Part shown: piece after piece, positions 35,651 through 44,499 of the stretch
Numbering within the stretch: position 1 is the first letter of the stretch
Layout: the number at the start of each line of letters is the position of its first letter
Assembly: GCF_900129045.1 (NCBI RefSeq)
Contig: NZ_FQTX01000004.1
Span: 115,511-179,510 of the forward strand
DNA length: 64,000 bases
Source of the DNA: Bifidobacterium merycicum DSM 6492
GTDB taxonomy: Bacteria > Actinomycetota > Actinomycetes > Actinomycetales > Bifidobacteriaceae
Reading direction: 5' to 3'
The notes under the pieces: model-generated
Seen by the model: the letters and a program-made list of their open reading frames with translations, nothing else
What the model was told of the DNA's origin: nothing
The model's database searches: none
Made by a program: the position numbers and the translations under genes

Positions 35651-36562
35651 ATGACTCCGAAGAAGCGCATCCTTGCATTCGAAATCGGCACGTTCTTCAC
35701 CAGGTACGTCGTATTCGAAAACGGGCGCATGGGCATCCCCGGCACCATCGCGACGCCGACGGACGACATCGAATCCTTCTATCAGGCGCTCGCGCATATC
35801 GTCAAACGCCAACGCCAGCCCATCGACGGCATCGCCATGAGCGTGCCGGGCTTCATCGACGTCGACAAGCAGATCGCGGTCACCGCCGGTGCGCTGGGCA
35901 TGCTGCATGGCCGTGAGATCGGCAAGGAACTGCAGGAATATCTCGACCAGCCGGTGCCCACGTGGATGGAGAACGACGCCAACTGCGCGGCCATGGCGGA
36001 GAAACTGAGCGGCAACGCCGTCAAGCTTGACGATTTCGCGCTGATCACCATTGACAGCGGCGTGGGCGGCGCATTGTTCCTGGACGGCAAGATCCGCCGC
36101 GGCAAGGACTGGCGTGCGGGCGAGCTTGGCATGATGATCCCGAACTACGAGAAGGGCGGGTTCCTCACCATGCAGAACTACCTGTCCACCATCGTGCTGG
36201 CGGAACGCTACGCCGAGGAATTCGACGTGCCGGTCGGCAGCATCGTGCCCGCCACACTGTTCCATCGTCTCGACGAGCCCCGCGTGCGCAAGATCGTGGA
36301 CCAATGGATCGACTACCTCGCCATCGGCATCTTCAACATCGTGGTCGTCGCCGATCCGGAATGCGTGCTGTTGGGTGGCGGCATCTGCCGTGAACAACAG
36401 CTGCTGCCGCTGGTCAACGAGGCATTGAAGAAAATCCAGTCGTGGAGTTCGTTCCGTACGGTCATCAAACGCTGCCGTCACAGCAACAACGCCGGTCTGA
36501 TCGGCGCATACTACGCCTTCGAAACCGAGATCGACGGCCTCACCGACGTGCCGATCCGCTGA
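35651..36562 (+). CDS. ROK family protein with atypical nucleotide site
   Basis: 303 aa from ATG 35651; the frame is open upstream to 35411 but without a good site. ROK fold: MENDANCAAMAEKLSG near residue 110, LITIDSGVGGALFLDGKIRRGKDWRAGELGMM near 140, and VLLGGGICREQQLLPLVNEA near 250. Unlike sugar kinases, the phosphate loop reads ILAFEIGTFFTRYVVF, lacking the D-x-G-G-T pattern, and the Cys-x-Cys-Gly-x-x-Gly-Cys zinc motif is replaced by NYEKGGFLTMQ. There is no helix-turn-helix. It may be a degenerate glucokinase-like enzyme or a sugar-binding protein. Its neighbour is the divergent surface protein. Confidence 0.75.
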   Translation: MTPKKRILAFEIGTFFTRYVVFENGRMGIPGTIATPTDDIESFYQALAHIVKRQRQPIDGIAMSVPGFIDVDKQIAVTAGALGMLHGREIGKELQEYLDQPVPTWMENDANCAAMAEKLSGNAVKLDDFALITIDSGVGGALFLDGKIRRGKDWRAGELGMMIPNYEKGGFLTMQNYLSTIVLAERYAEEFDVPVGSIVPATLFHRLDEPRVRKIVDQWIDYLAIGIFNIVVVADPECVLLGGGICREQQLLPLVNEALKKIQSWSSFRTVIKRCRHSNNAGLIGAYYAFETEIDGLTDVPIR

Positions 36563-36571
36563 AACAATAAA

Positions 36572-36601
36572 GCCGGGCCGGCATCAGTGCAACGGTCCGG
36601 C
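36572..36601. terminator. Convergent terminator
   Basis: GCCGGGCCGGC and GTCCGGC arms lie between the ROK gene and the convergent secreted-peptide gene. Pairing is imperfect but serves both directions. Confidence 0.4.
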
Positions 36602-36616
36602 ATCTTCGAGCGCCCA

Positions 36617-36997
36617 TCAGGCACCGGCACGATAGCCGGTTCCGTAGAATCCGCGATTACTGCCGTTACGGAACGTCAGGCACACATCCGTGTTCCGGCA
36701 AGGGGTGCGCGTGCTGTTCATCACGGCGATCTGGTCCTCTTCGCTGAGCGGTTCCACGCTTGCAAGCCGGCCGTCGACATAATCCACCTGCACATAGCCT
36801 TCCAACAGCCGTTGCGTCAGTTGTTCGCTGGTGGTGACGCCAAGCGAGCTGTCGATGCGGACGCCGTCGATGATGACATAAGTGTTTTCCGCGGTCATGG
36901 CATGTTGTGGAAAAGCGAAGGACAGCGGCAGCAGCAGAATGACGCATAGCGCGGCGAATCTGCGGCTTCGACTGGTTCTTTTCAGGAATTCTCTCAC
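36617..36997 (-). CDS. Small secreted protein with two Cys, next to a two-component system
   Basis: 126 aa from GTG 36997, which sits eight bases after a perfect AAGGAGG; an upstream ATG exists but lacks a site. Signal peptide RFAALCVILLLPLSFAFPQHAMTA. The mature part (about 90 aa) begins ENTYVIIDGVRIDSSLGVTT and ends with TPCRNTDVCLTFRNGSNRGF then YGTGYRAGA, a Gly/Asn/aromatic-rich tail with the only two cysteines, seven residues apart. No family recognised. It is divergent from the LuxR-type response regulator 130 bp away, so it may be a target of, or a ligand for, that system. This is positional inference only. Confidence 0.65.
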   Translation of the reverse strand: MREFLKRTSRSRRFAALCVILLLPLSFAFPQHAMTAENTYVIIDGVRIDSSLGVTTSEQLTQRLLEGYVQVDYVDGRLASVEPLSEEDQIAVMNSTRTPCRNTDVCLTFRNGSNRGFYGTGYRAGA

Positions 36998-37126
36998 TGG
37001 AATATCCTCCTTGTGACACATGATGATGGGTTCAGAAGGCAACGGTATGAACGTTCATCGGATTTTTCCACCGTATGTCACGATTTTCTTGACAAGGTCG
37101 AGACCATATGGTGCCGCCGGCGTATC

Positions 37127-37783
37127 ATGACCGGCATGGGGAATGGCACTATCGGCATCGCGTTGGTCGACAACGACATCTGGTCGGCGCGAATGCTTTC
37201 GCAGTGGATCGAACAGGCTTCCGTCGATTTCCGGATGCGATGGTGCACCCACTCCAGTGCGGACGCCCTGCATCGCTGTCTGTTCGGCCGGAACGCGCCG
37301 GATGTGCTCATCGTGGATATGGCGTTGAACGATATCAGTGGCGACGTGGTCTGCAAACGCATACGGCGGCGAAACGACGATATCGGGCTGCTCTGCATCA
37401 CGGCTTATCCCACGGAACGCTATGAGCGGGATGCCATCGAAGCCGGTGCGCAGGGATTGCTGTCGAAGGAATGCCTGGTGAAGGAGCTGCCGGCGGCGAT
37501 TGTGCGTGCGGCCCGGGGGCTGCCCATGGATGACCGGTTCTTGGATGCCGCTGCCGCGCATGAGATGATGCAGCGTGGCGAAGCCATGCGGTCCATGTTG
37601 AGTGATCGCGAACGCGACGTGCTGCGGCGGTATATGCGAGGGGACGCCACGGCTCAGATCGCAGTGGCGTTGCGTGTCAGTCCCAATACGGTGTTCACCT
37701 ATATTCATCGCATATTGAGGAAACTGCATGTTTCCACGAGAAATGAGGCCATGGCGATATGCAGAAAATACGATCTGGTATGA
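37127..37783 (+). CDS. NarL/LuxR-type response regulator
   Basis: 218 aa from ATG 37127 (ATG 37136 is also possible; neither has a strong ribosome site). Receiver domain: IGIALVDNDIW acidic pocket, VLIVDMALNDISG phosphoacceptor Asp, LCITAY Thr switch, LLSKE Lys. C-terminal LuxR helix-turn-helix: LSDRERDVLRRYMRGDATAQ, VALRVSPNTVFTYIHRILRK. The stop overlaps the start of the kinase gene (ATGA). Confidence 0.92.
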   Translation: MTGMGNGTIGIALVDNDIWSARMLSQWIEQASVDFRMRWCTHSSADALHRCLFGRNAPDVLIVDMALNDISGDVVCKRIRRRNDDIGLLCITAYPTERYERDAIEAGAQGLLSKECLVKELPAAIVRAARGLPMDDRFLDAAAAHEMMQRGEAMRSMLSDRERDVLRRYMRGDATAQIAVALRVSPNTVFTYIHRILRKLHVSTRNEAMAICRKYDLV

Positions 37784-38940
37784 CGGCATGCCTACGGTCG
37801 GCGGACCGTGGCGCGGTGAAATCATACGATGATGTGCTTGTTCTTGTGGTGAGGGTCCTGTTCATAGGGATGCTGATCGTTCTTGTAGTGGACGAATGCG
37901 CGTTTCGGACGGTTGGCTCGGATACGGTTCGCCATGTAGTGTTCAGCATCGGCGAAGCGGCTGTATTGCTGCTCGCGGCATGGAAGCCTGCGGCGGGGAG
38001 CTGGCTGATCGTGGTGTGCGGTCAGGCCGGTGGCCTGCTGTCGTTCGGCGCATCGTTGGTATTGCTGTTCGCTTGTCTGCTGGGAGTGGCGGTATTGGGA
38101 TTCCGCGCCGTTGCGCAGGGATGCTTGGCGACGGTGATATGCGTCTGCGAATACATCATGGTGAATTCGACTGGCGGGAAACCGTTGGTGCTGGTGAACG
38201 TCGCACTGTACGCCATGACCGTATTCGTCTGTGCGCTCGCCGGTGCGCTGTTGTGCCGGTCGTTGCGTGATCTGACGGCGGCTCAGCGTCAGGCGGTCAG
38301 CAGGAAACGGGAACGGTTGGCGCTCACCCTGCATAACGAAACCTGTAACGACGTGGTCTACATCATTCGTCGCATCGATGAGATTCGCGGGGATTCGCAG
38401 TCGATGGACGATCATGATATGGCGGAATTGCGTTCGGTCCTGGAAAACGTGTTGAGGCAGACACGGTCCGTGGTGTCCATCATGGCGAATGATGCGGATG
38501 ACGATACGGCGGGTGGAAGAAACGGCGTTGTCGCTGATCGTGCGGTTCGCGGGAGGGAACGTCAGCTGCGTTCGATTGCGACGAAATACGAGGAGCGTTT
38601 GCGTCGGCTGGGATTCGAAGGCGAGACCATCATTGATATTCAGGACGGTGGCGTCATGACGGACGACGACTATGCGCTGATTTCCGCCATGCTGAGCGAA
38701 CTGTTCTCGGATATCGTCAAGCATGCCGATGCGGAAGGCGGGTATTTCGTCACCATCGGTCTGACATCGGCTCGATTCTCCCTCTCGGCATGCGACAAGC
38801 CCTCCGGGAAAGACTCCGTTGCCGTGCCGACAAGGATGGGACTGCAACGCTATGCCGATCAGGTCGAGTCCCGTGGTGGAACGATCGGTATCCGCTCATC
38901 ACAGGATCGGTGGATCGCGGACATCGACCTGCCGTTGTGA
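37780..38940 (+). CDS. NarL-family sensor histidine kinase
   Basis: 386 aa from ATG 37780, which overlaps the response regulator's TGA. About five membrane helices (VRVLFIGMLIVLVVDE, AAVLLLAAW, LVLLFACLLGVAVLGF, TVICVCEYIM, VALYAMTVFVCALAGALLC) with no large extracellular domain. The phosphoacceptor helix reads LALTLHNETCNDVVYIIRRI, an HisKA_3-like H-box with H-N-E-T-x-N in place of the usual H-D-x-x-x-x. The ATPase domain has SELFSDIVKHADAEGGYFV (N-box with Asp for the usual Asn) and a weak G1 ACDKPSG, so its ATP site is divergent. The signal is unknown; the divergent secreted protein is a candidate partner. Confidence 0.85.
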   Translation: MTACLRSADRGAVKSYDDVLVLVVRVLFIGMLIVLVVDECAFRTVGSDTVRHVVFSIGEAAVLLLAAWKPAAGSWLIVVCGQAGGLLSFGASLVLLFACLLGVAVLGFRAVAQGCLATVICVCEYIMVNSTGGKPLVLVNVALYAMTVFVCALAGALLCRSLRDLTAAQRQAVSRKRERLALTLHNETCNDVVYIIRRIDEIRGDSQSMDDHDMAELRSVLENVLRQTRSVVSIMANDADDDTAGGRNGVVADRAVRGRERQLRSIATKYEERLRRLGFEGETIIDIQDGGVMTDDDYALISAMLSELFSDIVKHADAEGGYFVTIGLTSARFSLSACDKPSGKDSVAVPTRMGLQRYADQVESRGGTIGIRSSQDRWIADIDLPL

Positions 38941-38958
38941 TCGTTCCGCGGAAACGGT

Positions 38959-39768
38959 TCAGGCTCGCACGGACAGCGTCAACGGCAGCATGCAATCCGT
39001 TTCCTGCTTCGGATCATGCTCCGAAGGGTCGAGGAATCCTTTCCACTCGCTTTCGGGGAAGATGATGTCGGACAGGCTCATCCACTGTTCCAGCAGATTC
39101 ATCGAATCGTCGCCCAGCCAACGGTATTGCAGGCCGTCCATGGCGCTCATCGCCAGAGTGTACAGGTCGTAGAAACGATCCTCGGTCATGCCTGGTGGAA
39201 GCAGCCAGTTCACCGAGCAGATCATCTCCCACTGGCGCATATGGCGTCCGATGAAGAAATGATGCGCCGGATGCTCCGGGTCCAACGCCTCGCCGTTCAG
39301 TACCGAATACAGTTGCACGAGCTCCGGGCGTTGAAGGTTGTACAGCACGATGTTCAGGCAGTAGCGCGGGTAGCAGTAGATGCGGTGGCCGTCGGCGTCC
39401 ACGAATCCCGCGGTCACCGCGTTGTATTCATCCTCGTCCGGGGTGTCGTAGCATTCGGGCAGCACCATGTTGAGCAGGTCGTCCTTCGAGGAGATGTAAT
39501 GGTACAGCGCGGCTTCGGTGATGCCCAGCTCATCGGAGATGTCCTGCAACGACATGCCCCAGAACCCTTTGGTCGCGATGATCTTGACGGCGGCCTGCAG
39601 GATTTGCAGGTGGCGTTCCTCCTGGCTCATGCGCTTGCGTTTGATGAAGGTCCTGTCGCCCAACGTGTCCCTGGCGGTGGTCATGCTGCCTTTGGACGCT
39701 TCGGCGCGGGATGCCGCGGGCCAGTTGTCCTGATCATTCAGAAAACCATCCCATGCCGCCGCGCCCAT
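38959..39768 (-). CDS. TetR family transcriptional regulator
   Basis: 269 aa from ATG 39768 with AAGGAGCACAAT upstream. After a ~50-residue N-terminal extension comes the TetR DNA-binding domain: RHLQILQAAVKIIATKGFWG, then LQDISDELGITEAALYHYIS. The effector half contains WLLPPGMTEDRFYDLYTLAM. It lies downstream of and on the same strand as the esterase gene, which it may control. Confidence 0.9.
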   Translation of the reverse strand: MGAAAWDGFLNDQDNWPAASRAEASKGSMTTARDTLGDRTFIKRKRMSQEERHLQILQAAVKIIATKGFWGMSLQDISDELGITEAALYHYISSKDDLLNMVLPECYDTPDEDEYNAVTAGFVDADGHRIYCYPRYCLNIVLYNLQRPELVQLYSVLNGEALDPEHPAHHFFIGRHMRQWEMICSVNWLLPPGMTEDRFYDLYTLAMSAMDGLQYRWLGDDSMNLLEQWMSLSDIIFPESEWKGFLDPSEHDPKQETDCMLPLTLSVRA

Positions 39769-39879
39769 ATTGTGCTCCTTGATTTCATGCGATTGTGTGT
39801 GTTTCCCCAATCCGGTGTGGTCTTTGGGGAGCTGCCCGTAAACCTTTTCATGATAGTACGAGCCGCTGATGGTCCAGCC

Positions 39880-40698
39880 TTAGGCGAAGACCCGATTCAA
39901 CCATGCGATGGCCGTGTCCGGCCACTGTTGGACGCAAGGTTCGATGCCATCGGTTCCGTTCCACGCCGTTTCCGCGGTGCCCAACGCCAAACCGTGGCCG
40001 CCATGCGGGAACAGGTGCGCTTCGACAGGAACGTCGGCCTTCGCGCAGGCGTCCACCAGCATCAGCGTGTTCTCATACGGCACGCAGTCATCGGTGACGG
40101 TATGCCAGACGAACACGGGCGGCGTTTTGCCGTCGATATGCCGTTCGATGGATACGGATTCCAAGGCTTCGCGGTCGCTTGCCTCATCGCCGAGCAGGCA
40201 GTCGAAGCTGCCGCGATGGGCGAGCGGGCCGGAGGTGATCACCGGATAGCCAAGCATCAACGCGTTCGGACGAACCGCATCGGGGTCGTAGCCATGCCCG
40301 CGCATTACGTCATCGCTCGCGGTGGTGGCCAGATTGGCCGCAAGATGCCCGCCGGCGGAGAACCCGATCACCGCGACCCTGTCGGGGTCGCAATGCCATT
40401 CGTCGGCATGGGCGCGAATGCGCTTCATCGCCTCGGCGGCTTCCAGCAGCGCGACGGGGAAACGTGATGGCGCGACGGAATAGCGCAATACGAACGCGTT
40501 GAAACCGGCAGCAAGGAAACGCATGACGATCGGCTCGGCTTCCCGGTCGGAGGTCATGGCGTACCCGCCGCCCGGAATCACCAGCACGCCCGGACGGCGA
40601 CGCTTGGGGTCGATTTCCTCACTGTTGTTATGGATGTAGCCGACGAATGCGGCCTCACTGCCGTCGATGCCGGCGATCACGTCTTCGAAATATCGCAT
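39880..40698 (-). CDS. Alpha/beta-hydrolase esterase (BD-FAE/acetyl-xylan esterase-like)
   Basis: 272 aa from ATG 40698. The oxyanion segment LVIPGGGYAMTSDREAEPIV is near residue 40, nucleophile elbow VIGFSAGGHLAANLA near 110 (Ser in G-F-S-A-G), Asp in WHTVTDDCVPYE near 205 and His in FPHGGHGLALG near 235: a complete triad. Members of this group remove acetyl or feruloyl groups from hemicellulose oligosaccharides. No signal peptide. It follows the GH94 pseudogene on the same strand, separated by two large hairpins. Confidence 0.85.
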   Translation of the reverse strand: MRYFEDVIAGIDGSEAAFVGYIHNNSEEIDPKRRRPGVLVIPGGGYAMTSDREAEPIVMRFLAAGFNAFVLRYSVAPSRFPVALLEAAEAMKRIRAHADEWHCDPDRVAVIGFSAGGHLAANLATTASDDVMRGHGYDPDAVRPNALMLGYPVITSGPLAHRGSFDCLLGDEASDREALESVSIERHIDGKTPPVFVWHTVTDDCVPYENTLMLVDACAKADVPVEAHLFPHGGHGLALGTAETAWNGTDGIEPCVQQWPDTAIAWLNRVFA

Positions 40699-40732
40699 GC
40701 CGTTAACCTTATCGGAATTCGATGGGACTGTA

Positions 40733-40843
40733 CCGAAACGTGGCGGTTCCCGATCAATGGATATCGGGAACCGCCACGTTTCGGGGAAACAGGGAGGCGA
40801 AGCGGCGGAAGGCCTTCCCATACGAAAGCCTTCCGCCGCTTCG
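40733..40843. terminator. Two tandem perfect hairpins
   Basis: First: a 22-bp perfect stem (40733-40754 with 40763-40784, loop CAATGGAT). Second: CGAAGCGGCGGAAGGC with its exact complement (40798-40813 and 40828-40843). They lie between the GH94 pseudogene and the esterase and would terminate the former. Confidence 0.8.
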
Positions 40844-40850
40844 GCATGGA

Positions 40851-43353
40851 TCAGAACGTGACCTCGACCTCAACGATGCCGCCGTCCGCCACGGCCGGCA
40901 CCACCTTGCCGTCGATGCGCTCGCCGTTCACGCTGACGGAGCGCTCTCCGGTGCGCTTCATGCCGATGCGATAGGTCGTGCCGCGGAACACGCGGGTCAC
41001 CGTAAGATCGGTGAATTCCGCCGGCAGATGCGGTTCGATGGCCAGGCCGTCAAGCGTCGGGCGCACGCCCAGCAGGTACTGCGAGACGTCCACGAAGGTC
41101 CAGGCGGCGGTGCCGGTCAGTCAGGAGTTCTTGCCTTCGCCGGGCGTCGCGGCTTCGGGGCCGGCGACCATCTGGCAGTACACGTACGGTTCCACCTTGC
41201 GCACGTCGGACTTGTCTTCCACGTACGCGGGGCAGTTGCGCTTGTACACGGCGAATGCCTCGTCGTCGTTGTTGGCCAGGGCGTTGGCGATGGAGATCCA
41301 CGGGTTGTTGTGGCAGAAGATGCCGCCGTTCTCCTTGTAGCCGCGCGCATAGGAGGAGATTTCGCCCAGTTCGATGCGGTAGATGGAGTAGGCGGGGGGC
41401 GAGGATGGCGGTGCCCCAGTCGCAGGTCAGCTTGTCCTTGACGGATTCGAGCGCCTGCTGCGCCTTGCCGTCGTCCAGGCCGATGCCGGCCATGACGCAC
41501 ATGCCCTGCGGTTCGATGTAGATCTGGCCTTCGGTATCCTCATGCGTGCCGACCTTGCGGGAGTAAGCGTCGTGGGCGCGCAGGAACCATTCGCCGTCCC
41601 AGCCGGCGGTTTTCACCGCGTCGTTCACCGCTGCGATTTCGTTGCGCATGGCGGCCGCTTCCGCAGTCGTCTGTTCGTCGGTCATGCCCGTGGCTTGGCC
41701 GTAATGTTCGATGATGTCGACGTACTGGCCGCCGTACAGCACGAACATGCCGCCGATGAACACGGATTCGGCGACGCCGGTGTCATTGTTCTCCACGGTC
41801 TGGAAGCTTTCGCCCGGAGTGTCGGAGAAGCAGTTGAGGTTCAGGCAGTCGTTCCAGTCGGCGCGGCCGATCAGCGGAATGCCGTGGGGTCCCTTATGGG
41901 TGACGGTGAAGTTCACCGAACGGCGCAGATGCTCGAGCAGCGGGACTTCGGAGCCTTCCACGTTGTTGAACGGCACGGGTTCGGTCAGGATGCTCACGTC
42001 GCCGGTTTCGGCGAGGTAGGCGTAGGTGCCGGCGACCAGCCACAGCGGGTCGTCGTTGAAGCTGCCGCCGATGTCGGCGTTGCCCTTCTTGGTGAGCGGC
42101 TGGTACTGGTGCCAGGCGGAGCCGTCCTCCATCTGGGTGGAGGCGATGTCGATGATGCGCTGGCGTGCGTGCTGCGGAACCAGATGCACGAAGCCGAGCA
42201 GATCCTGGTTGGAGTCGCGGAAGCCCATGCCACGGCCCATGCCGGACTCGTAGTAGGAGGCGGAGCGGGACATGTTGAAGGTGACCATGCACTGGTACTG
42301 GTGCCAGATGTTGACCATGCGGTCGAGCTTCTCATCGCCGGATTCGACGCTGTAGGTGCTCAGCAGGTCGGTCCAATAGGCGTTCAGTTCGCTCAGCGCG
42401 GCCTCGACCTGTTCGACGGTGACGAAGCGGCGGAACAGGTCGTGCGCCGGCTTCTTGTTGATGATGCCGACCTTGGCGGGATCATCGGGATCCTCCCACT
42501 TCTGGTCCTTGGCGACCTCGATGTATCCCAGCACGAAGACCAGCGACTTGGTTTCGCCGGGCTTGAGTTCCAGGCGCACGCGGTTGGCGGCGATGGGGAA
42601 CCATCCGTGCGCCACGGAATCGTGGGCCTTGCCTTCGGCGATGACCTGCGGGGTGTCCCAGCCGTTGAACTGGCCGAGGAATTCGTCGCGACTGGTGTCG
42701 AAGCCAATCGTGGGGGAGTTCACCGCGAAGAACGCGTAATGGTTGCGGCGTTCCTTGAACTCGGTCTTGTGGTACAACAGCGTGGCGTCGTTTTCGTGTT
42801 CGATCTCGACTTCGCCGGTGGACAGGTTGCACTGGAAGTTCGAGGAATCGTCCACCGCATTCCACAGGCACCATTCCACGGATGCGGTGGCGTCGATGAC
42901 GACGGGTGCATCGGTGGTGTTGGTCACGTCGAGTCGGTTGATTTCGGCGTTGGTGTGCAGCGGTACGAAGGCGGTGAGCTTGGATTCGATGCCCCTCTTG
43001 GACGATTCGAATACGGTGTAGCCGATGCCCTGGCGGCAACGGTAGGAGTCAAGCGGGGTCTTGGCGGGCAGGAAGGTCGGGGACCAGGTTTCGATGGGCT
43101 TGGCGTCGGCGTCGGCGGAGTCCATGAGGCTCAGGTAGTAGCAGCACGATCCGTTGTCGCCCGGCACGTTGTTGTAGCGGTAGCGGGTGATACGGCGCAG
43201 TTTGGCGTCCTTGTAGAAGGAATAACCGCCGCCGGTGTTGGAGATCAGGGAGAAGAAGTCCTCGTTGCCGAGGTAGTTGATCCACGGCAACGGGGTGGCC
43301 GGGGTTTCGATTACGTATTCCTTGGCGGCGTCGTCGAAATGACAGTAACGCAT
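40851..43353 (-). pseudogene. GH94 cellobiose-phosphorylase-like enzyme, two lesions
   Basis: Start ATG 43353 with GAAAGGACACCC upstream; about 834 codons when repaired. N-terminal domain MRYCHFDDAAKEYVIETPAT with NTGGGYSFYKDAKLRRITRY. Catalytic barrel contains MGRGMGFRDSNQDLLGFVH, MEDGSAWHQYQP and GRADWNDCLN with the general-acid Asp. An extra C in the run at 41394-41399 (C6 on the coding strand) shifts the frame after WGTAILAP; the correct continuation [19 protein letters not shown] is in another frame. A second lesion, TGG to TGA at 41121-41123, falls in the conserved KNSWLTGTAAW block. The C-terminal DGLAIEPHLPAEFTDLTVTR follows. Intact enzymes split cellobiose or related disaccharides with phosphate in the cytoplasm. 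Two independent hits argue for real decay. Confidence 0.88.
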
Positions 43354-43540
43354 GGGTGTCCTTTCATCGGTGAAATGGCGCTGGTTGGACGTATGCTGAC
43401 CGTGTTCGTCCATTGGTCTTACTAAATAGGGTAACACGTTATTTATAAACCTATAAATAAAATACTGCAAGCGTGTTGCCGTGTTGTTCCGGGCTGAAAT
43501 GTCGCCAATATTCCGCGGTCGGGATATACTTCCTCCAGTT

Positions 43541-43614
43541 GCCCTCGTAGCTCAGTCGGTTAGAGCAGCACCCTTATAAGGTGTTTGTCCTGGGTTCAAG
43601 TCCCAGCGAGGGCA
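43541..43614 (+). tRNA. tRNA-Ile (anticodon UAU)
   Basis: Full cloverleaf: acceptor GCCCTCG/CGAGGGC, D arm GCTC...GAGC, anticodon stem GCACC/GGTGT around loop CTTATAA (anticodon TAT, 43575-43577), T arm CTGGG-TTCAAGT-CCCAG, discriminator A; no encoded CCA. UAU reads AUA, normally read in bacteria by lysidine-modified CAU. Confidence 0.95.
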
Positions 43615-43619
43615 CAGCA

Positions 43620-43646
43620 GCGAACCCGCCGAAACCGGCGGGTTCT
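43620..43646 (+). terminator. Terminator after the tRNA
   Basis: CGAACCCGCCG and CGGCGGGTTC around a GAAAC loop, immediately downstream of tRNA-Ile, followed by TCTCCC. Confidence 0.65.
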
Positions 43647-43807
43647 CCCATATCAGGCCATGTTTCGCAGATTGAATCGCATGGTCGAATCACATGGTCG
43701 AATCATGCAATCAGCTGTCGGCGCAGAAAGCCGTCGATGGTTTTTGCAGGTTGTCTGTGTAAGATATAGCTCTGTCAACGTAATTCCAACATGTAATCGG
43801 AGGGGGC

Positions 43808-44426
43808 ATGAGCAATGGGCAAAACGGCAATGACCGGTCGCAAGGCGGCGATTTCCAAGGGGATGCGCATGGGCCTGAAGGTGGGATTGACCGGCCGGGT
43901 GGTTCGTCGGCAGATGCCAGCGGTTTCAACGTCGGGAGAATTGCAGGCAATGGCTTGGAAGCGAACGGGGAACGCGATTCGGAAAGCGTTAGAGACTCAA
44001 CGTTAGGTCATCGTGTTTCGATGACGCACATGGAAGTGACGTCGGGGCCACTTCCTCCAGCTGCGGAGCTTGAACGTTATGAACGGATTCTTCCCGGTGC
44101 CGCTGATCGAATCCTTTCCATGGCGGAGCGATCATTGCAATCCGAAATCGAGGGGGCAGCGTGATGTCCGCAGAATATACGCCGAAGGCAGAAGGGCGGA
44201 AAACTGGTGTCTGAAGTTCACTAGTGCGGTGTTCTCTCTGCTTGTTGTGGCGGTGTTCATAGTCACGGTGGTGTTCTGGGCCATGGGCATGAATGCTCAG
44301 GCGATACTCAGCGCGGCATGCTTTGTTCTTTGTCTGCTTCCGCGAGTCATTGATGCAATTAAGGGGCATAAGACCGGTGACAATATGGCGCCGCCATCCG
44401 ATGGCGGAGATGCCTCTGCTGAATAG
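43808..44426 (+). pseudogene. DUF2335 membrane protein, frame-broken at a G5 run
   Basis: ATG 43808 follows GGAGGGGGC. The frame gives a ~70-aa polar N-terminus, then VTSGPLPPAAELERYERILP and GAADRILSMAERSLQSEIEG, the DUF2335 signature, and stops at 44164. In another frame the protein continues QRDVRRIYAEGRRAENWCLK, two membrane helices (SAVFSLLVVAVFIVTVVFWA and AILSAACFVLCLLP) and ends ...DGGDASAE at 44426. Removing one G from 44152-44156 restores about 205 aa. Function of DUF2335 unknown; the family is frequent in phage-like or island contexts, and a tRNA lies just upstream. Confidence 0.7.
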
Positions 44427-44499
44427 TTGCGGATGCCGTTAAGGCTTCTTGCTCTATCTGAATATGGTCTACATCTTGTTGGGGGAATGTTCCGGTTCA

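Noticed and set aside
41542..43425. 627-aa plus-strand open frame opposite GH94
   Set aside because: Same antisense shadow pattern; the minus strand carries recognisable GH94 motifs.
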